A stretch of 64,000 nucleotides of DNA from Neobacillus niacini (GTDB lineage: Bacteria > Bacillota > Bacilli > Bacillales > Cytobacillaceae). A program made the translations under genes and the position numbers. Positions 35,918-43,070 of the stretch are shown in pieces. The stretch spans positions 434,001-498,000 of the forward strand of contig NZ_JAMBOB010000002.1 in NCBI RefSeq assembly GCF_023715415.1, written 5' to 3'. Position 1 is the stretch's first letter; each line of letters starts with the position of its first letter. The notes below the pieces were generated by a model that saw only the letters and a program-made list of their open reading frames with translations, was not told the origin of the DNA and made no database searches.

Positions 35918-37174
35918 ATGAATCTGCTAAAACAACGAGAAGATAATTTTCATATAATCGCAAAACCAAGCGGTCCACTATGTAATTTGGATTGCCATTA
36001 TTGTTTTTATACAGAAAAGGAAGCCTTGTTTCCAGGACAACCAAGCTATAAAATGTCTGATGCAACATTAGAAAACTTTGTCCGAAATTATATAAAATCT
36101 CAAAAAGCACCGGAAATCCCTTTTGTTTGGCAAGGGGGAGAACCTACCTTAATGGGTCTCAACTTTTATCAAAAGGTCGTCCAATTCCAAAAAAAGTATG
36201 CTGGTGACAAAAAAATATCCAACTCTTTACAGACAAATGGAACATTACTAGATGATGAATGGTGTGAATTTCTCGCAGATCATGATTTCCTTGTCGGCTT
36301 GAGCATTGATGGACCTCCTGAGATCCATGATTATTATCGGGTGAACCGTGGGGGGAAACCGACTTCAGGCCAAGTGCTTCGTGGTCTATCACTCTTGCAA
36401 AAATACAATGTTAGCTATAATGTCCTCACCTGTGTGACGAAGGAATCTGCGCCGCGGGCACTCGAAATCTATCGATATTTTAAAGATAAAGGGGTTCAAT
36501 ATCTTCAATTTATCCCGATTGTGGAACGATTGCCAGATGCTAAAGCCTTGAAATTAGGGCTTCGCCATGCAACACCGCCGTCATTGACTCAATCGGAGGT
36601 ACAGAAAGCCGTTTCTCCTTGGACGATTGGCTCCGAGCAATACGGTGATTTTCTGATTGAGGTATTTGATGAATGGGTTCGCAATGATGTCGGGAAAGTT
36701 CATGTGATGAATTTTGAATGGGCACTTGCTTCTTGGCTGGGTCTTCCTTCGCCGATCTGTTTATTTTCAGAAACGTGCGGAAATGCAGGGATCATCGAAC
36801 ACACAGGGGACGTTTACTCATGTGATCATTTTATGTACCCAGAATATAAACTCGGAAATATCTCCGAAGATTCTTTAAAGAAAATGATGAGTTCTACAGA
36901 GCAGAAGGACTTTGGAAACGTGAAAAGAGATACTTTGCCAAAGCAATGTCAAAGCTGTGAAGTACGCTTTGCTTGTCATGGTGAATGCCCGAAACACCGC
37001 TTCCTTCTATCTGATGATGGCGAGCCCGGTTTAAATTATTTATGTGTGGGTTATAAAAAATATTTCTCACATATCCACCGCTACATGAAAGTCATTGTCC
37101 AATTACTCGAACATAACCTTCCAGCTTCTGATATCATGCAGGTTATCAAAGGGCCATTGATAGTGAGAAGCTGA
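35918..37174 (+). CDS. Anaerobic-type sulfatase-maturating enzyme (radical SAM, SPASM)
   Basis: A 418-residue radical-SAM protein. C22, C26 and C29 in GPLCNLDCHYCFY bind the S-adenosylmethionine cluster. WQGGEPTLMG and QTNGTLLDDEW are family motifs. The C-terminal SPASM region has further cysteines (FSETCGNAG, SCDHFM, CQSCEVRFACHGECPKHR) for two auxiliary clusters. The family oxidises the active-site Cys or Ser of sulfatases to formylglycine without O2. The adjacent sulfatase has the matching C-x-P-x-R core. It lies 79 bp downstream in the same orientation. Confidence 0.93.
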   Translation: MNLLKQREDNFHIIAKPSGPLCNLDCHYCFYTEKEALFPGQPSYKMSDATLENFVRNYIKSQKAPEIPFVWQGGEPTLMGLNFYQKVVQFQKKYAGDKKISNSLQTNGTLLDDEWCEFLADHDFLVGLSIDGPPEIHDYYRVNRGGKPTSGQVLRGLSLLQKYNVSYNVLTCVTKESAPRALEIYRYFKDKGVQYLQFIPIVERLPDAKALKLGLRHATPPSLTQSEVQKAVSPWTIGSEQYGDFLIEVFDEWVRNDVGKVHVMNFEWALASWLGLPSPICLFSETCGNAGIIEHTGDVYSCDHFMYPEYKLGNISEDSLKKMMSSTEQKDFGNVKRDTLPKQCQSCEVRFACHGECPKHRFLLSDDGEPGLNYLCVGYKKYFSHIHRYMKVIVQLLEHNLPASDIMQVIKGPLIVRS

Positions 37175-37194
37175 AACCATATTTTAAGCAGAAT

Positions 37195-37225
37195 CGACAA
37201 GTGACAGTTATTTGTCGGTTTTTTT
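37195..37225 (+). terminator. Terminator after the sulfatase maturase gene
   Basis: cgacaa (37195-37200) pairs with ttgtcg (37212-37217), followed by gttttttt. Short but with a good T-run. Confidence 0.7.
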
Positions 37226-37253
37226 GTAATAAGAGCATTAAGAGCGAATTAAC

Positions 37254-37306
37254 AAAAGCAGAAACCCTGCAGGATTATTCAATCTTATACAGGTTTTCTG
37301 CTTTTT
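37254..37306 (-). terminator. Terminator after the RND pump gene
   Basis: aaagcagaaaccctg pairs with caggttttctgcttttt around a long loop. T-runs are present in both directions; placement suits the minus-strand pump gene. Confidence 0.7.
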
Positions 37307-37314
37307 ATTGAAGA

Positions 37315-40300
37315 CTACATTTGCATAGGTTGTTCTGTTGATTCTTCTATTCTTTGTTTCTTAGACTTTTTAAAGTACAACAACTCATACACACATGGGA
37401 TGACGATTAATGTCAAGAGGGTAGCGAGAGCCAGCCCGCCAATAACGACTACAGCCAAGCTTTGAGAGACAAGGCTTCCTGTCTGAGATTCTTTAAACAG
37501 GAGAGGAATCATCGCACAAATCGTTGCGACTGCGGTCATCATAATCGGCCTCATTCTAGTAGCCGTTGCTTCAATAATTGCTTCGCGAATACTCATATTT
37601 TCTTCATTTTGTCTAACACGGTCAATCAGAACAATTGCATTTGTTACGACAATACCAATCAGCATTAGCGCTCCAAGTAGGGCGGTTATATCTACTGAAA
37701 TCCGGCTGATTAAGATTCCTAAAATCGCACCGATGGCAGCAAGCGGCAGGGAGGTTAAAATCGCAATTGGCGCTTTAATCGACTTAAACGTGATGACCAT
37801 AATCAAGAACACAATTCCGATTGAAACGAGCATCGTTAAGAAAAGGTCAGTGAAATCCTCCATTTGCTGGGCACTTGCTCCGCCAACGAGTACTTCCACA
37901 TCGTCTGGGATATCCATTCCTTTATTGTCTTTTTGATTTCCAAATAATTCTGTGTTAATCTTTGTCGAGATTTCAGAGAGCTTAGCAGGATCAACGGTTG
38001 CTGTGACCTGCAGATACGTTTCCCCATCCTTATGGAATTGGTTTGTTGAACTCTCAGTCTTTTCTAGTTTTGCTATTTCAGAAACCGGCACCATCCCACT
38101 TTCCGTCATAATCGGAATGTTTTTCAGGTCTTCTTGTGTTCCTGTGTTAAGTAAAGGCTCCAGCACAACGGTTGTTTGTTTTTCATTTACCATAATCGAA
38201 CCCAGTGGCGTTTGATTAAGCATAACACCAAGCTGCTGGGCAATTTGTTGTGTATTACCTTTTGCAGGATTTACTACTAAAGAGTAGACGGTTTTCTTTT
38301 CATCTTGATTCGTTGTTACTTCTTCAACGCCGTCAATATCAGATACTACATCTTTAATATTGTTTGCTGTTTGTTCCAGCTGATTGATATCCTCACCAAT
38401 TACATCGATCGTAATCGAGGTGCCAGCTCCACCCATCATAAACGAAGCTGTTGCAACTTCTAACACAGCATCCTCATAGTCGTCTTTTTTCTTTTCAATT
38501 TCTTTTAAAACCTTATCTGTATCATCTTTATCTTTTAACATGATACTGATGACGGCTTCGGTAGCTGAACCAATTTGGCCAAATTGAGCGGAATCAGCTG
38601 AAGAACCGACTTGGTTAAAAACATAATCAACTTCATCCATTGCAGTTATTGAATCTTCCAGCTGTATTGCCTTATCTTTCACTCTTTCAAAAGGTGTTTC
38701 ATTTGGATATTTCAGAGTTGCAGTAATAAAGTCGGCAGAAGAATTGTCTACAGCACCCTTTGGTACGGCAAAGTAAGCCCCTATCGATCCGGCAAACAAA
38801 AGGATGGATATCGTAAATACAATCCATTTATGATTTAAAGACCATTTGACTGCTTTTGGAAAGCGAAAGGCAGGTTTATGTTCAGGAAGCTTTGTATTTT
38901 TCAATAACCCCGCACTCATCAACGGAACCACTGTCAATGCCACAAGAAGGGAAGTAAGCAATGAATAGGTAACCGTTAAGGCAAAAGGTAAAAGGAATTC
39001 CCGAAGTCCACCGTTTAATAAACTCATTGGCAGGAAAACCGCGACCGTTGTTAACGTGGAGGCTGTAATCGCAACACCTACTTGTTTCGTTGCATCAATC
39101 ACCATTTGAACTGAAAATTTCTCTGTTTGCATTTTGCGGTAAATATTTTCAATGACTACGATACTGTCATCCACAAGCCGCCCAACGGCAACGGCAACCC
39201 CTCCGAGTGTTAAAATATTTAACGTTACCCCGGAACGTGACAGTAAGAACAAGGTAAAACAGAGTGACAGCGGGATGGAAACAATCGTAATAAACGTGGT
39301 TCGGATATTACGTAAAAAAATCATAATCACAATCGTAGCAAATAAAGCGCCAAGAAGGACTTCTTTCATCATCGTTTGAACCGATGTTTCAACCATGTCC
39401 GCTGAAGCTACATAAATAGTAGATTCTTGTTGATTGTATTTTTTGTTAATTTCCTTTGTTACTTTTTCAATTTCTTTACTAATGGTTACAGCATTTGAAT
39501 TACTGTCCTTTGTAATACTGATGCTTAGTGCTTCGTTCCCGTCGAAACGATTAAGAAAATTGGATTGTTTTGTTTCCTCTATGGATGAGATATCCTCAAG
39601 CGTTACATTAGCTGCAACTGGCAGGCTTTTTAGTTTATTAAGACTTGATAAGTCGCCAATCACCTTAATATTGCTAGTTTTTCCGTCAATATTCTTTTCG
39701 CCAATGGCAAGTGCGGTGTTTTGACCTTGAAGAATCCCAAGCACACTTTGAAGGGAAATCTGGTTTTGTGCTAGCTTTTGATTATCAATTTTTAATGAGA
39801 TAACCGAAGCTACTAAACCATATGTTTGAACTTGGGCAACACCGTCAATTTCTTTGTATAATGGTTCAATTTTTTCTTTTACCAATTCTAGGTTTTCGGT
39901 CGTGAGGCCATCTTTAAAGGTAACAGCGATATTGGAGATAGGAATCATGGAGGTATTTAGCTGCGAAATGATCGGCTTTGATATGTATGCTGGTAATGGC
40001 ACATTTGATAAAGCCTCTTGGACATCTAATTTTGCCTGTTTCATGTCTGAACCTGCTTCAAAAAATAAATCTACTTTTGAAAAGCCGTCTCCCGTTGTAG
40101 AATAGATCGAATTTTTTCCTTTTATACCAGTAACAGCCCGTTCAATTGGTGAAGTGACATCACTTTCCATTGTTTTTGAATCGGTTCCTTGGCCCATTGT
40201 AATAATGGTTACTTGCGGATTGTCTGCTGAGGGCAAGAACTCCATGGGTAATCTAAAATAACTAACGACCCCAATAATTAATACCAAAATTGTCATCAAT

Positions 40301-40347
40301 GAGACAGCGGCTTTGTTCCGAAAAGCCCATTTTGTAAAAACTGACAC
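37315..40347 (-). CDS. swrC: RND-family efflux pump (SwrC/AcrB-like)
   Basis: A 1010-residue RND transporter with the twofold layout: transmembrane helix 1 near residues 13-30, a large extracytoplasmic loop, helices 2-6, then the repeat. Marks include FRLPMEFLPSADNPQVTI, GGVAVAVGRLVDDSIVVIENIY (helix 4 with paired Asp, as in proton-driven pumps) and ATRMRPIMMTAVAT. B. subtilis SwrC, the closest known relative, exports surfactin and confers resistance to amphipathic compounds. It stands alone. A palindrome lies 109 bp upstream. Export of toxic phenolics is a possibility because of the neighbouring aromatic genes, not shown. Confidence 0.88.
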   Translation of the reverse strand: MSVFTKWAFRNKAAVSLMTILVLIIGVVSYFRLPMEFLPSADNPQVTIITMGQGTDSKTMESDVTSPIERAVTGIKGKNSIYSTTGDGFSKVDLFFEAGSDMKQAKLDVQEALSNVPLPAYISKPIISQLNTSMIPISNIAVTFKDGLTTENLELVKEKIEPLYKEIDGVAQVQTYGLVASVISLKIDNQKLAQNQISLQSVLGILQGQNTALAIGEKNIDGKTSNIKVIGDLSSLNKLKSLPVAANVTLEDISSIEETKQSNFLNRFDGNEALSISITKDSNSNAVTISKEIEKVTKEINKKYNQQESTIYVASADMVETSVQTMMKEVLLGALFATIVIMIFLRNIRTTFITIVSIPLSLCFTLFLLSRSGVTLNILTLGGVAVAVGRLVDDSIVVIENIYRKMQTEKFSVQMVIDATKQVGVAITASTLTTVAVFLPMSLLNGGLREFLLPFALTVTYSLLTSLLVALTVVPLMSAGLLKNTKLPEHKPAFRFPKAVKWSLNHKWIVFTISILLFAGSIGAYFAVPKGAVDNSSADFITATLKYPNETPFERVKDKAIQLEDSITAMDEVDYVFNQVGSSADSAQFGQIGSATEAVISIMLKDKDDTDKVLKEIEKKKDDYEDAVLEVATASFMMGGAGTSITIDVIGEDINQLEQTANNIKDVVSDIDGVEEVTTNQDEKKTVYSLVVNPAKGNTQQIAQQLGVMLNQTPLGSIMVNEKQTTVVLEPLLNTGTQEDLKNIPIMTESGMVPVSEIAKLEKTESSTNQFHKDGETYLQVTATVDPAKLSEISTKINTELFGNQKDNKGMDIPDDVEVLVGGASAQQMEDFTDLFLTMLVSIGIVFLIMVITFKSIKAPIAILTSLPLAAIGAILGILISRISVDITALLGALMLIGIVVTNAIVLIDRVRQNEENMSIREAIIEATATRMRPIMMTAVATICAMIPLLFKESQTGSLVSQSLAVVVIGGLALATLLTLIVIPCVYELLYFKKSKKQRIEESTEQPMQM

Positions 40348-40455
40348 AATAAATCTCCCCTTTTATATAGATATAAAGTCCCGAGTAAAATAGTAACATA
40401 ATTCTGTAATTTTTAGCCATTATTTACCATAAGTTTTCTAGAAATTTACAATCTT

Positions 40456-40473
40456 TTAAGAAAACTTTCTTAA
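40456..40473. promoter_or_regulatory. 18-bp palindrome upstream of swrC
   Basis: ttaagaaa-ac-tttcttaa is a perfect dyad 109 bp upstream of the swrC start, suitable for a dimeric repressor. A related dyad occurs at 42025. Confidence 0.4.
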
Positions 40474-40654
40474 CACCTCCTTTTTGAATGAGAATCTTAT
40501 AGTAGCTTTTAACGATAGTATCAATCTTGCTCCTGCTACCTAAATATCCCATATTTTCCTTACTTTGAGGAGACCGAATTTTTTCTACGACTTAAGTCTT
40601 ACTTATTGCTACATAAGCTGAGTGGGTGTGTATTAAACCCGAATATAGTAAAAA

Positions 40655-40686
40655 GAAGCGTTACAATAACGCTTCAAATTTTTTCA
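40655..40686. terminator. Bidirectional hairpin at the end of the 49-aa gene
   Basis: gaagcgtta (40655-40663) and taacgcttc (40667-40675) form a perfect stem. T-runs exist in both directions (aaattttttt on plus, ctttttact on minus). It fits as terminator for the small minus-strand gene that ends at 40691. Confidence 0.7.
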
Positions 40687-40690
40687 GGGG

Positions 40691-40840
40691 CTAATAATTT
40701 TTAGTTAATAAAAGTTCGGAATAGTGAACGAGGAGAATATTGAAATGAGAATATGAATCTTGAATTTCACAATAATCTGAGGAGTATCGGTGAAGAAGAA
40801 TATATTTCTTACCCTTGTACTTAACGAATTGTTTTTTCAA
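40691..40840 (-). CDS. Small basic protein of 49 residues
   Basis: A short gene with a strong case: ribosome site aaaggagtg, TTG start at 40840, 49 codons, a stop, and then a hairpin terminator. The product begins MKKQFVKYKGKKYILLHRYS and continues SDYCEIQDSYSHFNILLVHY. It is rich in Lys, Tyr and His and has no membrane segment. I recall similar Bacillus small proteins starting KKQFVKYKGKKY but cannot name a family or role. Confidence 0.6.
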   Translation of the reverse strand: MKKQFVKYKGKKYILLHRYSSDYCEIQDSYSHFNILLVHYSELLLTKNY

Positions 40841-41228
40841 GTAGAACACTCCTTTTACTTAACTTTATTGGTTATGTACTATGAATCTACTAGTAACGGC
40901 TCCACCTACGCCAAATACCATGACAGCCACACATGCTATCCCCACTAATAATAGAATAATGAATCATTGTTAAGAGGCTGCTTTGTGGATGTTAAGGTTC
41001 TGTAAATCTTTTATTAATAAGCCGGGTAATCATACTTCATTTTCGCATAACGACTTGTATGGAAATCATCTTAAGTTTTTCTGTGATATTTTAATGGGTA
41101 ATCGTCTAATCTTGGGACAATCGTGGAACATAGTATGAGATTGTGGTTAATTTATCTAATCTAAATAACCTTTTCATTTGTAAATGAGGATGATGAAATT
41201 AAACAACCTGGGTGGGGGAATGTATAAA
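40841..41228. other. Non-coding stretch between small gene and acidic protein
   Basis: I see no convincing gene. On the minus strand a hydrophobic frame (GIACVAVMVFGVGGAVTSRF, ending near 40866) has a stop just upstream and no ribosome site, so it may be a decayed membrane micropeptide. Confidence 0.4.
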
Positions 41229-41735
41229 ATGAATGGACAAAAGCAATATCGGGAAGATTTGTTGGTATGGTGTCATGAAACAGCTAAAAGTTTATCTGAA
41301 CAATTGGAACTGCTATATAGAGAATCAAATGGCTTTCAAGAAGAGATTGAAGTCGATTCATTAAATCGTTTGGAAATGGAAGAACAAATCCAAATCGAGG
41401 AAGATTATTTGGTAACACATGCTTTTCAAGACGGGTTGGAAATTGAAACGGACCAATATATTGATACGGAGGAACTTAACCAATACCGAGAGGATTTATT
41501 GAACTGGTGTAATATCCTTTATTCAAATTGGAATAGAACGAAACCGAGGTTATCAAACCATGTCGATAACGAAAGCTTAGAGGGATGGGAAAGTATGTGC
41601 TCTCGTTTAAAAGAGAATTTACAGGAAGGTCTGTCATTAGATTACGAAGACTATGCGACAGCTAATACCTTGTATGAACAGTGGGAACAGTTTCTTGAGG
41701 AATCATATTCTTATCAAGAAGATAGGGAGTTATAG
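41229..41735 (+). CDS. Acidic hypothetical protein with internal QYREDLLxWC repeat
   Basis: A 168-residue, strongly acidic, probably all-helical protein of no family I recognise. It contains the same motif twice: QYREDLLVWC near residue 6 and QYREDLLNWC near residue 85, each followed by about 60 residues rich in Glu, Leu and Trp, so it looks like a tandem duplication of one module. There is no signal or membrane segment. ATG 41229 is favoured by gggtggggg at correct distance; ATG 41184 lies upstream of that site. It is monocistronic with a terminator. Confidence 0.6.
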   Translation: MNGQKQYREDLLVWCHETAKSLSEQLELLYRESNGFQEEIEVDSLNRLEMEEQIQIEEDYLVTHAFQDGLEIETDQYIDTEELNQYREDLLNWCNILYSNWNRTKPRLSNHVDNESLEGWESMCSRLKENLQEGLSLDYEDYATANTLYEQWEQFLEESYSYQEDREL

Positions 41736-41773
41736 ATTATTGTGTAATTGCTAGAGTTTGGAATTACGAAATG

Positions 41774-41813
41774 GCCTAATTTCTCAATTTTAATGCTGAG
41801 AAATTGGGCTTTA
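41774..41813 (+). terminator. Terminator after the acidic hypothetical gene
   Basis: gcctaatttctca (41774-41786) pairs with tgagaaattgggc (41797-41809) with one G-T pair, followed by ttt. Confidence 0.7.
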
Positions 41814-42093
41814 ATAGTAGTTATTCAAATAAGTCGTAAATCCATTCTTTCCTGACGTAAAACCCCAGTCCAGGAAATCGGCTTTTTTCCTCCTCAATGA
41901 AGGTTATTAGCAAGGTTAATGGTTAAAATTTACTAATGCATTACTTTTGACAATACGATTCAGTGTGAGTAAGGTTACTTAGTAAGACACAACAATAGAG
42001 GTTAAAATCTCATAATTAAGACAATAAGAAATTTTCTTAAACTATTTATAGTAGAGTTGAACCAAACGATCATGTCATCTAGGAGGAATTATT
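41814..42093. promoter_or_regulatory. Upstream region of the nitroreductase gene with a palindrome
   Basis: No gene is seen. taagaaa-t-tttctta (42025-42039) is a dyad 55 bp upstream of the nitroreductase start with half-sites like those at 40456. The remaining sequence is AT-rich. Confidence 0.4.
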
Positions 42094-42762
42094 ATGTCAA
42101 ACTCTCAAACTATAGAAAAGCTCGAACAGCAAATGTTCATAGATGTTATTCGGGAACGTCGATCTGTACGTGTATACGATCCAACCGTGCAGATTTCACG
42201 TGAAGAAATGACTGAAATACTAGAGTTAGCAACATTGGCTCCTTCATCATCAAATCTGCAACCATGGCGATTTCTAGTTATCGATAATCTGGAATTGAAG
42301 GAAAAGCTTTTGCCCATCGCATTTAACCAACAACAAGTAGTCGAAGCTTCTGCCGTTATTGCGGTTCTTGGCGATGTAAAAAGCTATAAGAAAGCCGAAA
42401 AAATTTATGGACAGGCTGTTGAAGCGGGCTTTATGCCGGCTGATACGGCTAAATCATTCATTGAACGAACAGTCGGCATGTACTCAAACTTGCCTCCTGA
42501 AGTGGCTCGCCAAATCGTATATACGGATGGTGGTCTAATCTCGATGCAGCTTATGCTTGTGGCACGATCCAAAGGTTACGACACGGTACCGATGGGAGGA
42601 TACGATAAAGTGAAGTTCGTTGAAGCTTTTGGAATTTCTGAACAGTTTGTGCCGGTTATGCTAATTGCTATCGGGAAAGCAACGAAACCAGGACATCCTA
42701 CTACACGTCTCCCAATTGAGGATGTAGCGTTTTTTAACGAATTGCCCGAGGTAGAAGATTGA
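42094..42762 (+). CDS. Nitroreductase-family FMN oxidoreductase
   Basis: A 222-residue NAD(P)H-dependent flavoprotein. The FMN-phosphate motif is RERRSVRVYDP (about residues 19-29) and the second signature APSSSNLQPWRFLVI follows near residue 50. GGLISMQLMLVARSKGYDTVPMGGYD and the final IGKATKPGHPTTRLPIEDV complete the fold. It is similar to B. subtilis YdgI/YodC and reduces nitro or quinone compounds. The ATG follows aggagg. A terminator follows directly. Confidence 0.88.
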   Translation: MSNSQTIEKLEQQMFIDVIRERRSVRVYDPTVQISREEMTEILELATLAPSSSNLQPWRFLVIDNLELKEKLLPIAFNQQQVVEASAVIAVLGDVKSYKKAEKIYGQAVEAGFMPADTAKSFIERTVGMYSNLPPEVARQIVYTDGGLISMQLMLVARSKGYDTVPMGGYDKVKFVEAFGISEQFVPVMLIAIGKATKPGHPTTRLPIEDVAFFNELPEVED

Positions 42763-42793
42763 GAAACTACTAATGAATAGAACTTGTATTACT

Positions 42794-42831
42794 AAATACT
42801 CACAATTACTTATTGTGAGTATTTTTTTGTT
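42794..42831 (+). terminator. Terminator after the nitroreductase gene
   Basis: aaatactcacaa pairs with ttgtgagtattt, followed by T7. Confidence 0.9.
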
Positions 42832-42917
42832 TTATTCACCCGAGGGAATCTTGTATTGGTTCAATTATGTTTAACCTTAGTAAAGAACTAGTAGACCTTC
42901 TCAAAAGTTTTCCAAGG

Positions 42918-42951
42918 TGAGATCAAAGGAACCGTCCCCATGGTCCCAAAA
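42918..42951. repeat. Dispersed REP-like repeat, right-arm copy
   Basis: gatcaaaggaaccgtcccca followed by tggtccc matches the right half of the copy at 49674-49752 (gaaccgtccccatggtcc). Confidence 0.6.
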
Positions 42952-43070
42952 ATATCATATGGACGATAATAAGGAATTTAAGTATGATTAATAGTGGGAA
43001 AATTTTTACTAGTTATTTATTTAGGAATCTATCAATTTGATCCATTGAATATAGGAAATTAGGAGGGTTT

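Noticed and set aside
40862-40985. Hydrophobic minus-strand peptide (GIACVAVMVFGVGG...)
   Set aside because: A stop lies directly upstream of the hydrophobic part and there is no start codon with a ribosome site. It could be a relic but cannot be called a gene.
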